Positions 1 to 9,079 of a DNA stretch of 64,000 bases are shown here, piece by piece. This DNA is from Saprospirales bacterium (lineage in GTDB: Bacteria; Bacteroidota; Bacteroidia; Chitinophagales; JADIYW01). Positions within the stretch are counted from its first letter, which is position 1. Every line of letters starts with the position of its first letter. Location of the stretch: the NCBI GenBank assembly GCA_016711605.1, contig JADJSS010000004.1, positions 124,001 through 188,000 on the forward strand, read 5' to 3'. Below the pieces are notes generated by a model. That model searched no databases and was not told the DNA's origin. It worked only from the letters and a program-made list of their open reading frames with translations. The position numbers and the translations under genes are program-made.

Positions 1-1473
1 ATTTGGAATACAGGTGCTGCCACACAGTCTATTGCAGTATTACTAAGTGGAAAATATTGGGTTGATGTGTTTAAGAATGGATGCAAAGGTAGCGACTCTA
101 TAATTGTTACATTACTTACTAAACCAACTGCTTTCTCTTTAGGAAAAGATACAACTTATTGCGATGCATTTTCACGTCAGTTAAATACCAATTCAAATAA
201 TACAGTTTGGAATAATAATGTCAGTGTTCCAAGTACAACTGGTGCACAAATTACAGCAACTAAAGCTGGAAAATATTGGGCAACTATTACCAACTCTTGT
301 GGCTCAGTTGCTGATACCATTGAATTATTTCAAAATTTCAGTCCAGCTGGTTTTAATTTAGGAAATGATACTTCTGTTTGCGGTACGTTTACAAAAACAG
401 TTTCTACTGGAAATAATGCAACTGTCTGGAACAATAATATAAGTTTACCAACGGTAACTGCACCTCAATATACAATTTCACAAATAGGGAAATATTGGGC
501 AACAATAACAAATAATTGTGGTTCGTTTACAGATACCATTGAAATTAAAAATGGTAGCAATTTATTGGTAAATATTGGAGATACAATTACAAAATGTACT
601 GGTACTTCCGTTGTTCTTAATGCTGGTGCTGGTTTTACCTCGTATGTTTGGAATACAAGTGCTCTAACACAGACAATATCTGTTATAAATACTGGAAAAT
701 ATTTTGTTGATGTAACAAAAAATAATTGTAAAGGAAGCGATACTGTTGAAGTGGTTGATATACAAAAACCAACCATTAATTCTTTAGGAAATGACACAAC
801 CTATTGTGGCAATTTCTCTCAAATTTTAGTAACTGGTAATTCCACTACCAAATGGAGTACCAATGTTACTGCATCACAAATTACAGTAAATACAAGTGGC
901 AAATATATTGCAACAATCACCAATGCTTGCGGCACTGTTGCCGATACGATTAATATTATACAAAAACCTTTGCCGATAGTGAGTATAGGAAATGATAGAG
1001 AATTTTGTGACAGCATTGAGCTTACAGTTGGTAACGGAATTTTTTCTTCCATATTATGGAATACAAACGACTCTGTAAATTCGATTTTGGTAAAAGATGG
1101 TGGAATTTATTCTGTACAAGTTGTTGATACCAATAATTGCAAAAATTCGGATAGTGCCAATATTAAAAAAGTTTGTGATTATACAGTTTATATGCCAACT
1201 GCTTTTTCACCAAACAATGATGGTATAAATGATATTCTTTTTCCATTAACTAAAATCAAAGGTATAATCATTGAACGATTTGTGATATTTAATCGTTGGA
1301 ATCAACGAATTTTTGAATCGTATAATTTTGCTCCTAATGATAAAAATTTTGGTTGGAATGGTGAATTAAAAAATACAGAACAAGAAGTAGACAGTTATAC
1401 TTACTTTATCAGAGCAATTTTACCAGACAATACTACTAAAGAATATAAAGGTGTGATTACGTTGTTAAAATAA
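1..1473 (+). CDS. T9SS type B adhesin, PKD/Ig-like repeats (5' end outside window)
   Basis: Large secreted surface protein, seen only as its C-terminal part: the frame is open from base 1, so the gene begins upstream and the ATG at 67 is internal. It holds at least five repeats of about 85-100 residues, each with an LG(N/K)DT..C start, a WN core and a GKYW(A/V) turn, which is the pattern of PKD/Ig-like repeats in Bacteroidota adhesins. The last 90 residues start at YMPTAFSPNNDGIND, the signature of the gliding-motility-associated C-terminal domain (CHU_C, T9SS type B sorting signal). I infer export by the type IX system and attachment at the cell surface or release. Ligand unknown. The stop is 1 bp from the stop of the convergent protease gene. 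Confidence 0.9.
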   Translation: MWNTGAATQSIAVLLSGKYWVDVFKNGCKGSDSIIVTLLTKPTAFSLGKDTTYCDAFSRQLNTNSNNTVWNNNVSVPSTTGAQITATKAGKYWATITNSCGSVADTIELFQNFSPAGFNLGNDTSVCGTFTKTVSTGNNATVWNNNISLPTVTAPQYTISQIGKYWATITNNCGSFTDTIEIKNGSNLLVNIGDTITKCTGTSVVLNAGAGFTSYVWNTSALTQTISVINTGKYFVDVTKNNCKGSDTVEVVDIQKPTINSLGNDTTYCGNFSQILVTGNSTTKWSTNVTASQITVNTSGKYIATITNACGTVADTINIIQKPLPIVSIGNDREFCDSIELTVGNGIFSSILWNTNDSVNSILVKDGGIYSVQVVDTNNCKNSDSANIKKVCDYTVYMPTAFSPNNDGINDILFPLTKIKGIIIERFVIFNRWNQRIFESYNFAPNDKNFGWNGELKNTEQEVDSYTYFIRAILPDNTTKEYKGVITLLK

Positions 1474-1474
1474 A

Positions 1475-3007
1475 TCAATAAACACTAACAGAGCCAGCAC
1501 CAATTATTCTATTTTCTTTCTTTAATTGAATTTGATAAATTCCATTTGATAAATTATTTTCAAATGAAATAAAATGCTCTTTTCCAAAAGATAAAATTTG
1601 CTTCTGAACCAATTGTCCTATTGAGTTTATCACTTCAAGATGCACTATTTCATTGCTATTTACATCAAATTTTAAATTAAAATTTCCATTCGTTGGATTT
1701 GGATAAATGAGTAGAGTAGAAGCTGAGTGGTTATATTTTACGGCTGTTGTAATAGGAATAAAAATTGTTTTTTTTATGGTATCAATATTGCAACTGTTTT
1801 GTGAAACTAAAGAAACGATATAAGTTCCAGCTTGCATATATTGATGTGTTAGTGATGCTTGTGTAGAAACAGAATCATCGCCAAAATTCCAATTAAAATT
1901 GCTAGAATTTGAAGATGTATTTGTAAAAGTTACGGTATTATTACTTCCAACTATAAAAGAAAAATTTGCTTTTGTAGTATCGCATGGCAATCCAGTGCAA
2001 GCAGTAGAGTTCAATAAAAATCTGCGCGTAGAAGTTGTAATGGTATTGCTCATACGTGTTTTTTGTCCTTGAGTAAAAATTCCACGACCACCGCAATAAC
2101 TCATAATGTTTTTAAACGACAAAGCACTGTCCAGACTGTTGTTGCAGGTACTCGAAATGCAGTCTGCTTTTTTATGTGGTGGTGTATCACAAACCTGATC
2201 ACCTTGAAACGAGCAATTTGCATTTGCCGGACAAGCCGTTTCTGAACTTCCTTCAAATGTATGAAACAAACCCATTCCATGTCCAATTTCATGTGCTAAA
2301 GTTGAAGATGAATATCGCATAGCATTTGCAATTATCACCGTTCCATCATTTGAAAATTGATACCAAAGTGGAAACATTGCATAGCCACCCCAATTTCCAG
2401 CAATTTTATTAACGACCCAAATATTGTAAACATAATCATGTGGCCAATTACTCAAATTCTTAGTTTGCGTTTCATCAGAGCCAATTTCTCCTATCAGCGT
2501 GCCACCAATATAACCAATTCCTTTTTCTACATAATTTGCAAGTCTACTAGCATCTTTTCGGTTAATTCCATTACTTGGATTTCCAGTAGGATCAAACTGC
2601 GCTAAACAAAATTGAACTTCCATATCTACACCATCTGAAGATAGATTTCGCCAACGTTCATTGGCACCACGCACTGCTTCAAAAATTTGTTCGTCTGAAA
2701 TATTTGTGCCAGTTCCAATTGGTTCACCAGTATGTAAAACATGCACTACTATTGGTATTTCTAATACATTTCCATGTAATTTATTTTGAGTGGTAGAAAG
2801 TAAATTTATGTTTTTCAGATAATTTAAAAACGTTGTATCTTTTAATTGATTAGTGTTGATGATTTCATTTGCACACGCAATTTCTTGCGCTTTTACTAAG
2901 CTTGGAAATAGAAAATAAAAATTGAATAAAACAAAAAGAATAATCATCGTGCGTTGATTACTATGACACGATAGATTAGATTTCAAATTAGTTTTAATGG
3001 CTTTCAT
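1475..3007 (-). CDS. Secreted M43 (cytophagalysin-type) zinc metalloprotease with PKD domain and T9SS tail
   Basis: Predicted secreted metalloprotease. The catalytic zinc motif HEIGHGMGLFH fits HExxHxxGxxH, and a downstream NIMSY fits the Met-turn; together with the CDTPP segment this places it in peptidase family M43 (pappalysin/cytophagalysin). A PKD domain follows (NFSFIVGSNNTVTF to the next strand set), then a type A T9SS sorting domain starting near LLIYPNPTNGNFNL. The first Met gives a long leader; a second Met at about residue 21 (near 2947) starts a cleaner signal peptide ending ...LVKAQE and may be the true start. Length 510 aa is typical of Bacteroidota members. It is convergent with the T9SS adhesin just downstream. 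Substrate unknown. Confidence 0.93.
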   Translation of the reverse strand: MKAIKTNLKSNLSCHSNQRTMIILFVLFNFYFLFPSLVKAQEIACANEIINTNQLKDTTFLNYLKNINLLSTTQNKLHGNVLEIPIVVHVLHTGEPIGTGTNISDEQIFEAVRGANERWRNLSSDGVDMEVQFCLAQFDPTGNPSNGINRKDASRLANYVEKGIGYIGGTLIGEIGSDETQTKNLSNWPHDYVYNIWVVNKIAGNWGGYAMFPLWYQFSNDGTVIIANAMRYSSSTLAHEIGHGMGLFHTFEGSSETACPANANCSFQGDQVCDTPPHKKADCISSTCNNSLDSALSFKNIMSYCGGRGIFTQGQKTRMSNTITTSTRRFLLNSTACTGLPCDTTKANFSFIVGSNNTVTFTNTSSNSSNFNWNFGDDSVSTQASLTHQYMQAGTYIVSLVSQNSCNIDTIKKTIFIPITTAVKYNHSASTLLIYPNPTNGNFNLKFDVNSNEIVHLEVINSIGQLVQKQILSFGKEHFISFENNLSNGIYQIQLKKENRIIGAGSVSVY

Positions 3008-3052
3008 TCAAAAGAATTACACCACAAGTTAATAAATTATTTATTCTGCTGT

Positions 3053-4003
3053 TTAAATTTTGTCTTTCGAGATTTGAGCGCGCAACAATCCTTTTCTGAA
3101 AAATGGAGGTGTTAATGGCGCATATACTAATAACATATAACCATCTGATGATGCACATTGAAAATGATATTTTTCTAATAATTGTTGTAGTAAATCATAG
3201 TCTTCATTGTGATGATACGTGCAAATAGAAAGCTTAATTTGTTTCTGTTGTAAAAGTTGAGATGCGCCTTCTAGAATAGAACGTTCATAGCCTTCAACAT
3301 CCATTTTTATAAAATCAACTTTAACATCTTTTAAAAAAGCATCTAATGAAATACAATTTTCATCGTTGTAATTTGAAACATATTTATTGATAATTGTAAT
3401 CTTATGTTTCCATGGTTTATAGGTTGCTTCTAACGCAGGAATCCATTTGGAATCTGGTTCGAACAAATATAAATGCTTGATGTCTTCAATAATTTCCAAT
3501 GCAAAATTTCCTTCTGCAGCACCAACATCTAAAACAGTATCATTTGTTAAAACTTTAAACTCAGCATTGGTATAGCAATGTGGTGATTTTGCATCTTGTT
3601 CTATCGACGTGCAATTGTAAGCATACTGCACTTTTTCAATAGTGTCGTAAGATGCATTGTAGTATAATTTTTTTCCATGATGTAAAACATAAAATAAATT
3701 ATTGTCTGCATCTTTAGTTACTTCAATGTTTTGTTGTTGATATTTAGAGACAAAATCATACGGAAATACATACGCGTAACCATCATCTGTGCTAAGTGTA
3801 TTTAGATGCTCTATTTCAGCTTCGTACGTTGTTTTTTTTGCAGGAAATTTGGTGTAATATCGATTAATTTTTTTAACTAAAGAATCGTAACTATCACCTG
3901 GAATATAAGCAAAACCTGCATGTTTGGGCAAAAGGTACAACTTTTGAATAAGTCGTTTGTATCTTTTTGGTAAAAGTAATTTTATTTGATTTAGTAATTT
4001 CAT
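3053..4003 (-). CDS. FkbM family SAM-dependent methyltransferase
   Basis: Likely methyltransferase acting on a sugar, lipid or polyketide-like hydroxyl. The SAM-binding motif I is visible as VLDVGAAEGNFALEI, and the FkbM signature KMDVEGYERSILEGA follows about 90 residues later. The N-terminal 150 residues are a family-specific extension without recognised motifs. It lies 25 bp downstream of the aminotransferase gene on the same strand, so the two may be cotranscribed. A TACGTTTG box at 4014-4021, 10 nt before the ATG, could give it its own short-leader transcript. FkbM proteins often sit with cell-surface glycan genes, but no such cluster is next to it here, so the substrate is open. Confidence 0.88.
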   Translation of the reverse strand: MKLLNQIKLLLPKRYKRLIQKLYLLPKHAGFAYIPGDSYDSLVKKINRYYTKFPAKKTTYEAEIEHLNTLSTDDGYAYVFPYDFVSKYQQQNIEVTKDADNNLFYVLHHGKKLYYNASYDTIEKVQYAYNCTSIEQDAKSPHCYTNAEFKVLTNDTVLDVGAAEGNFALEIIEDIKHLYLFEPDSKWIPALEATYKPWKHKITIINKYVSNYNDENCISLDAFLKDVKVDFIKMDVEGYERSILEGASQLLQQKQIKLSICTYHHNEDYDLLQQLLEKYHFQCASSDGYMLLVYAPLTPPFFRKGLLRAQISKDKI

Positions 4004-4028
4004 TTGCAGTTGTCAAACGTATCAAAAA

Positions 4029-5129
4029 TTATAACACATCAACAACCCAACCAAATTTGTCATTAATGGTGCATTTTTGAATGCCTTCTAATTCTTCTTT
4101 AAGTTGTTGTGCAATCACAAATGTTTTTTCATCCAACAAATAATCTTTTCCTTTGTAACCAAAACGATTGACAACATTAATCACAGCAGCCGTGCCAGTT
4201 CCAAACATTTCTGTTAGTTTACCGCTTTCGTGAGCTGCAATAATTTCATCTATCGAAATTGGTCGTTCTTCTACAGTATAGCCAAAATCTTTTGCAATCT
4301 TTATAACACTATCGCGCGTGATGCCTTCTAAAATAGTTCCATCAGTTTCTGGTGTTACTAATTTTCCATCAATCACAAAAAAGATATTCATCGTTCCAAC
4401 TTCATTCGCGTATTTCTTATGTTCACCATCTAACCATAACACATCTTTGTAACCCATTTTTGTAGCTAATTCTCTTGGATATAACGTGCCAGCATAATTT
4501 CCTGCAGCTTTTGCGTTGCCATAACCACCTTTAGTTGAACGTACATAAGTATCATACACTAAGACAGAAATTGGTTCACCATAATATGGTCCAGTGGGTC
4601 CAATAATAATGCAAAATAAATATCTATCAGAAGTTCGTACACCAATAAACGGCTCAGTGCCAATAATAAATGGTCTGATATATAATGAACTTCCAGCTTT
4701 TTTAGGAATAAAATCTTTATCTAATTCTACCAATTTTTTTATGCCTTCCATAAATAAATATTCAGGAACTTCTGGCATCGACATACGAACTGCAGATTTA
4801 TTTAAACGTTCTAAATTTTTTTCTGGTCGAAATAAAACTATACCACTTTCATCTTGTTTGTAATATGCTTTCATTCCTTCAAAAACGGCTTGTCCATAAT
4901 GGAATACATTGCACGCTGGACTCACTGAAATATTTTGATACGGTTGAATTTTTGCAGATTGCCACTTGCCATCATAATATTCGCAAATCATCATATGATC
5001 TGAAAAAGTTTTACCAAAAGGCAAATTGTTAAAATCAATACTTGGTAACTTACTTTCTTTTACTGTTTCAACTTCTAAAGTCAATTTTTCTGATTCTGAA
5101 ACAAGTGCTGCTATAATTGCTGCTGACAT
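4029..5129 (-). CDS. ilvE: Branched-chain amino acid aminotransferase
   Basis: Transfers the amino group between Leu/Ile/Val and 2-oxoglutarate, the last step of their synthesis and first of their breakdown; cytoplasmic and PLP-dependent. The 366-aa length and motifs match the eukaryote-like type II BCAT family: HYGQAVFEGMKAYY, the RP.KN..R segment, GGYGNAKAAGNYA with the PLP lysine, EVGTMNIFF, and the C-terminal EMFGTGTAAV. The first 25 residues before LPFGKTFSDHM are not conserved, so the start could be slightly downstream. No other branched-chain amino acid genes are in the window. It is the first gene of a two-gene minus-strand unit with the FkbM methyltransferase. Confidence 0.95.
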   Translation of the reverse strand: MSAAIIAALVSESEKLTLEVETVKESKLPSIDFNNLPFGKTFSDHMMICEYYDGKWQSAKIQPYQNISVSPACNVFHYGQAVFEGMKAYYKQDESGIVLFRPEKNLERLNKSAVRMSMPEVPEYLFMEGIKKLVELDKDFIPKKAGSSLYIRPFIIGTEPFIGVRTSDRYLFCIIIGPTGPYYGEPISVLVYDTYVRSTKGGYGNAKAAGNYAGTLYPRELATKMGYKDVLWLDGEHKKYANEVGTMNIFFVIDGKLVTPETDGTILEGITRDSVIKIAKDFGYTVEERPISIDEIIAAHESGKLTEMFGTGTAAVINVVNRFGYKGKDYLLDEKTFVIAQQLKEELEGIQKCTINDKFGWVVDVL

Positions 5130-5210
5130 AAAATTGTATTTATATGCAAAGTAACGAAAAAAGGTGTTTAAATTTACAAACGATTAATAATTTAAGATTA
5201 AGTTGATAAT

Positions 5211-5630
5211 ATGGAACATTTTTTTGTGCTAAATAGTGAAAATAAAACAGGAATTTCTGATGGTTTCTTAGGAAATGTGTTTTTTTACCAAAAATCTAAA
5301 GATGAATTAATTGCGACTACACAATTGAGTTTGATAGAAAAACTAATTGTAAATGGATTGAAATTAGAGTTAGAAAATGTGTTAATTGTCGATATCAATG
5401 AACAAAAAATTAGATTAAACCAGCTACAAAAAATCACTAAAATTGAATGCTGTATATTATTTGGTGATATTGAATCAGAAATTGGATTGAATTTTACTTT
5501 AAAAAAATACCATATTCAGTCAATAAACAATGTTCAGTTTTTAAAAGCAGACATTGCAGAAATTTTAGACAAAAATGCTGCTTTGAAAACCAAATTTTGG
5601 AATGAATTGAAAAAACTATTTAATATTTAA
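5211..5630 (+). CDS. Hypothetical protein upstream of rdgB
   Basis: A 139-residue soluble protein with no signal peptide or membrane segment. I do not recognise a family. The sequence alternates short hydrophobic strands with charged helices and ends KFWNELKKLFNI. It ends 2 bp before the rdgB start, so the two are almost certainly cotranscribed. The position next to a nucleotide-pool sanitising enzyme is suggestive but not diagnostic. Small alpha/beta proteins of about this size are often annotated as hypothetical beside housekeeping genes in Bacteroidota. Codon use looks like its neighbours, so the reading frame is probably real. Confidence 0.7.
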   Translation: MEHFFVLNSENKTGISDGFLGNVFFYQKSKDELIATTQLSLIEKLIVNGLKLELENVLIVDINEQKIRLNQLQKITKIECCILFGDIESEIGLNFTLKKYHIQSINNVQFLKADIAEILDKNAALKTKFWNELKKLFNI

Positions 5631-5632
5631 TA

Positions 5633-6208
5633 ATGCAAGAAATCGTATTCGCTACAAATAACTCAAACAAAATCAAGGAAATAGAAGTTTTGTTGTCAGC
5701 CAAATTTCATATTAAAAAATTAATTGATATTGGATGCAACGAAGAACTACCAGAAACGCATCATACTATTGAAGAAAATTCAGCAGAAAAAGCCAATTAT
5801 GTATATTCAACTTACAAAATTGATTGTTTTTCTGAAGATTCTGGCCTGGAAATTGATATACTGAACGGCGAACCAGGTGTTGACAGTGCGCATTATGGTG
5901 GTACGCGCGATGCCAATTCGAATATGAATTTAGTATTAGAAAAAATGAAAGGAAAAGAAAACAGAAAAGCCAATTTTAAAACAGTGATTACGTTGGTTTT
6001 AAATGGAATACAACATCAGTTTACTGGAATATTAGAAGGCACGATAGGAACAGAAAAACGAGGTTTGTATGGTTTTGGTTACGATCCAATTTTTGTTCTA
6101 AAAGACGGAAGAACAATGGCTGAGCTAATGTTAGACGAAAAATCACGCATTTCTCACCGTGCAATTGCTGTAAAACAATTAATTGCGTTTCTAGACATAA
6201 ATCATTAA
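5633..6208 (+). CDS. rdgB: RdgB/HAM1 non-canonical purine NTP pyrophosphatase
   Basis: Hydrolyses dITP, XTP and dHapTP to monophosphates plus pyrophosphate, keeping deaminated purines out of DNA and RNA. The family hallmarks are all present in order: FATNNSNKIKEI at the N-terminus (substrate-binding TNN..K), SEDSGLEID (catalytic Asp), PGVDSAHYGG, FGYDPIF, and the C-terminal KSRISHRA. Length 191 aa is normal. The ATG lies 2 bp after the upstream hypothetical gene, so translation is probably coupled. Downstream, 50-odd bp separate it from the sigma-factor gene, which seems to have its own promoter-like box. Confidence 0.96.
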   Translation: MQEIVFATNNSNKIKEIEVLLSAKFHIKKLIDIGCNEELPETHHTIEENSAEKANYVYSTYKIDCFSEDSGLEIDILNGEPGVDSAHYGGTRDANSNMNLVLEKMKGKENRKANFKTVITLVLNGIQHQFTGILEGTIGTEKRGLYGFGYDPIFVLKDGRTMAELMLDEKSRISHRAIAVKQLIAFLDINH

Positions 6209-6261
6209 TTTTAAGACACTTACACTTGACTCCTAAAAATATGTACTTTTACCAACAACGA

Positions 6262-6849
6262 ATGCAACCAACCGACGATAAAACAGCACTTTATAGTAAG
6301 CTAATCGATGGTTGTATAAATAATCGTCGAGATGCGCAGTATGAACTCTACAATTTGCTTTCAGGCAAAATGTTTGCTGTTTGTTTGCGTTATGCTAAAA
6401 ATAGAGAAGCTGCAGAAGATTTATTGCAGGAAGGGTTTGTTAAGGTCTTTAATAATATTGAAAAATTTAGAAGTGAAGGTTCATTTGAAGGTTGGGTTCG
6501 AAGAATAATTGTGAATACAGCAGTTGAACATTACAGAAAATCTACAAAGATGTATTCCATCGTTAATGTTGATGATATTAACATGGATATTCCTTGGATA
6601 GATACAGGTGATGATTTACAACTCGAAGATTTGACGAACATGATTAATAAACTTTCACCTGGTTACAAAACCATTTTTAATATGTATGTGGTTGAAGGTT
6701 ATTCGCATAAAGAAATAGGTGAGATGCTTGAAATCAATGAAGGAACTTCAAAATCGCAACTGGCAAGAGCAAGATATATATTGATGGAAATGGTTAAGAA
6801 ATCAGAACATGTAAAAATAGAAAACAAAATTGAAGCAATCGCAAAATAA
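6262..6849 (+). CDS. ECF-type RNA polymerase sigma-70 factor
   Basis: Extracytoplasmic-function sigma factor. Region 2 is seen as CLRYAKNREAAEDLLQEGFVKVF and then the RSEGSFEGWVRRI segment; region 4 as LSPGYKTIFNMYVVEGYSHKEIGEML with its helix-turn-helix. The frame can start at TTG 6226, ATG 6241 or ATG 6262. I chose 6262 because a promoter-like TACTTTTA lies at 6244-6251 and the first conserved residues (LIDGCINN) follow soon after; the longer starts remain possible. Its 3' end overlaps the next gene by 20 bp, which points to translational coupling and to that product as its likely membrane-bound regulator or output. Confidence 0.92.
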   Translation: MQPTDDKTALYSKLIDGCINNRRDAQYELYNLLSGKMFAVCLRYAKNREAAEDLLQEGFVKVFNNIEKFRSEGSFEGWVRRIIVNTAVEHYRKSTKMYSIVNVDDINMDIPWIDTGDDLQLEDLTNMINKLSPGYKTIFNMYVVEGYSHKEIGEMLEINEGTSKSQLARARYILMEMVKKSEHVKIENKIEAIAK

Positions 6850-8635
6850 AAATTTTGACCAATTTGTAAAAGGTAAACTCGAAAATGCGAGTGTGGAAGC
6901 GCCTGCGTTTATTTGGGATAAAATTGAGCGACAATTGCCACCTGTTTTACCTTGGTACAGTAAATACAAATATTTACTATTGTTGCTTTTATTGAGCTTT
7001 TTCTCTACAACGAGTGTAGTTTCTTATAAATATTTTAAAGGTAAGAACGCTGAAAAATATGCTTTAAATAATTTAACGACAGAAAATAATATTAGTTCAC
7101 CAAACGGAATATCATACACTTCAAATACAACAGATAATACCAACAATAGCAACAATACCAATAATACCAATAATGATAAGGTAGATAATATCCAGCAAAA
7201 TACTTCATCTAGAATCGAAGATCGTAACAATACAGATGCAGCTTCTGTGAGTGCATTTTATCAAAATCAAAAATCAGATAATTCATCAACAAAGAAATCC
7301 AAAACGGATGCCTCATCTACTGCATTAGAAAAAAGAAACAAACGTATCAATAGATTTGAGATAAATAATAACCAAGTTTCAACGACTAACAATAAACAAA
7401 CAAATACAAACAATAGTACCAATTCTATTGAAGAAAATACAAATACAAACTCGCTTATAACTGGTGAAAATAAAACTAAGAATAAAATACAAAAAGTGAG
7501 TCGTAAGAAAGGCGTAGATATAAATAATAATAACAATACTGTTGACGATAAAGAAAATAATAAAACGAAAACACTTGCTTTTACGAATAGTACTTCTAAG
7601 AATAACCAAGATGTAACTGCAAACAAAGTAACTCCAAAAAACAGTTCAGGTAAAAAATCTAAACTCAAAAACAAAGAAATAACTTCTGGTTTAAATAATA
7701 CATCAGACAATATATTAAGCAATTCAAAAAGCAATTCAACAAGCAATACAACAAGCAATTTATCAATTACGAATCAGAATTCAGATAACAATAATTCAAC
7801 GGATATCTCGCCAATTGCAGAACCAGTTCGTTTGAAAGAATCAGAAGAGTTACTGGCATCAGCTACACCACTAAAATTAAATACTACACCATTAAAAAGT
7901 CGTGATGTTTTACGTTCATTAATTGAACCAAATAAATTAGAAACATTAGATTTTAATGCTGCTGTTGGTGTGGAAGATTTAAATCCAAATAAAGAAAAAA
8001 TGATGCGCAACTTAAAACAGTTTGCTGGTTATAATATTAATCAAGGATTTCATATTGGTGCATTAATTTCAATCAATAATATTTGGTTGTCGAACAAGAA
8101 TTTTAGTAAAAGCGAAAATACATCAGATATTAAACCAAAAATTGATTTTGGCAAATCGTATGGCTTAAATATTGGCTATGATTACAACGATCATTGGGGA
8201 ATTCAATTAGAAGCCCAATATTCAGAACAAGGTCAAAAATATACAGAATCTTCTGTGAGCATGAACGCTACAAAAGAAATAAATCTAAATTATCTGAAAT
8301 TTCCGTTAATGGTAAAATACAAACAAAGTTTTATCAATAATTACAACTCAAAACCAATTGTAATGAGTTTCTTGTTCGGACCACAAATGGGTTTTTTACT
8401 TCAAAAAGAAACTTTATTAAACAAACAATCTATACCGACTAATCAAGGATATAGCAAAGTAGAAACTGGTTTGGCTGCTGGTATCGATTTTGATTTGTAT
8501 ATGATGCGTTATATGTATTTAACTATAGGAGCGCGCACTGGTTTTGGAACCTCATTTAAAAAAGGTGTTCCTGTAAGTTACCAATTAGGAATTACCACAC
8601 AGTTTAATTTCAGAGTTCCTAAGAAAATTAAATAA
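6830..8635 (+). CDS. Single-TM, Asn/Ser/Thr-rich linker, outer-membrane beta-barrel-like protein (possible anti-sigma partner)
   Basis: A 601-residue protein with three parts. Residues 1-45 are cytoplasmic and contain FDQFVKGKLENASVEAP...WDKIE, a short motif common at the N-terminus of proteins next to Bacteroidota ECF sigma factors. Residues 47-66 form one membrane segment. Residues about 85-340 are very rich in Asn, Ser, Thr and Lys with no fold evident. Residues about 385-601 resemble a PorT/OmpA-like outer-membrane barrel with alternating strands (GALISINNIW, YGLNIGYDY, IQLEAQY, and so on). Start TTG at 6830 overlaps the sigma gene by 20 bp. I infer an inner-membrane-tethered regulator whose other end sits in the outer membrane. 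The anti-sigma role is inference. Confidence 0.75.
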   Translation: MKQSQNKNFDQFVKGKLENASVEAPAFIWDKIERQLPPVLPWYSKYKYLLLLLLLSFFSTTSVVSYKYFKGKNAEKYALNNLTTENNISSPNGISYTSNTTDNTNNSNNTNNTNNDKVDNIQQNTSSRIEDRNNTDAASVSAFYQNQKSDNSSTKKSKTDASSTALEKRNKRINRFEINNNQVSTTNNKQTNTNNSTNSIEENTNTNSLITGENKTKNKIQKVSRKKGVDINNNNNTVDDKENNKTKTLAFTNSTSKNNQDVTANKVTPKNSSGKKSKLKNKEITSGLNNTSDNILSNSKSNSTSNTTSNLSITNQNSDNNNSTDISPIAEPVRLKESEELLASATPLKLNTTPLKSRDVLRSLIEPNKLETLDFNAAVGVEDLNPNKEKMMRNLKQFAGYNINQGFHIGALISINNIWLSNKNFSKSENTSDIKPKIDFGKSYGLNIGYDYNDHWGIQLEAQYSEQGQKYTESSVSMNATKEINLNYLKFPLMVKYKQSFINNYNSKPIVMSFLFGPQMGFLLQKETLLNKQSIPTNQGYSKVETGLAAGIDFDLYMMRYMYLTIGARTGFGTSFKKGVPVSYQLGITTQFNFRVPKKIK

Positions 8636-8650
8636 TATAATTTATTACTT

Positions 8651-9046
8651 TTATCTTACGTATACTAATAGAAAAATGGTTGTTAAATAAGACCATAGTA
8701 TGGTAAAGAGAACGTGAATAATTGTTTCAAAAGATTTTCCTTTCCATAATCTTGATGAGTAACCAATAAATTGGAATAACAATCTGAAACACCAAAAAAT
8801 AAATAAACCAAGCGATATCTGTTTGCCTAGTTTTGTGTTGATTAAATCACTTGCACAAAAAATACACAACAAGCCATTTAATAAAATTAGTAATCCAATA
8901 AAGAAAGTATGAATGTACATCATTTCTTTATTGATTAAACTAACTGATTTAAATTCTTCTTTCCAATTAAATTTCTTTGGAAAAGTTAAGTGAATCAACG
9001 ATAACGCAATCAGTATAAAACCAATGATTTTAAGTTGTAATTCCAT
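8651..9046 (-). CDS. Four-TM hypothetical membrane protein (last gene of DoxX/DUF2071 operon)
   Basis: A 131-residue integral membrane protein with four hydrophobic segments at about residues 6-22, 45-66, 78-95 and 108-128, and basic loops between them. No catalytic motif is visible. It starts 33 bp after the restored end of the methyltransferase gene and is the fourth gene of a compact minus-strand run (DoxX-like, DUF2071, methyltransferase, this). Its size and topology resemble DoxX-like or YphA-type small membrane proteins, but I cannot place it in either with confidence. Function unknown. Confidence 0.7.
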   Translation of the reverse strand: MELQLKIIGFILIALSLIHLTFPKKFNWKEEFKSVSLINKEMMYIHTFFIGLLILLNGLLCIFCASDLINTKLGKQISLGLFIFWCFRLLFQFIGYSSRLWKGKSFETIIHVLFTILWSYLTTIFLLVYVR

Positions 9047-9079
9047 TTTTTGTTAGAATAAATGTAGTGATGAATGGAT

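Noticed and set aside
7024..8010. Minus-strand Leu/Val-rich frames opposite the Asn-rich linker gene.
   Set aside because: They are shadow frames of the Asn/Ser/Thr codons and disappear in context of the sigma operon.
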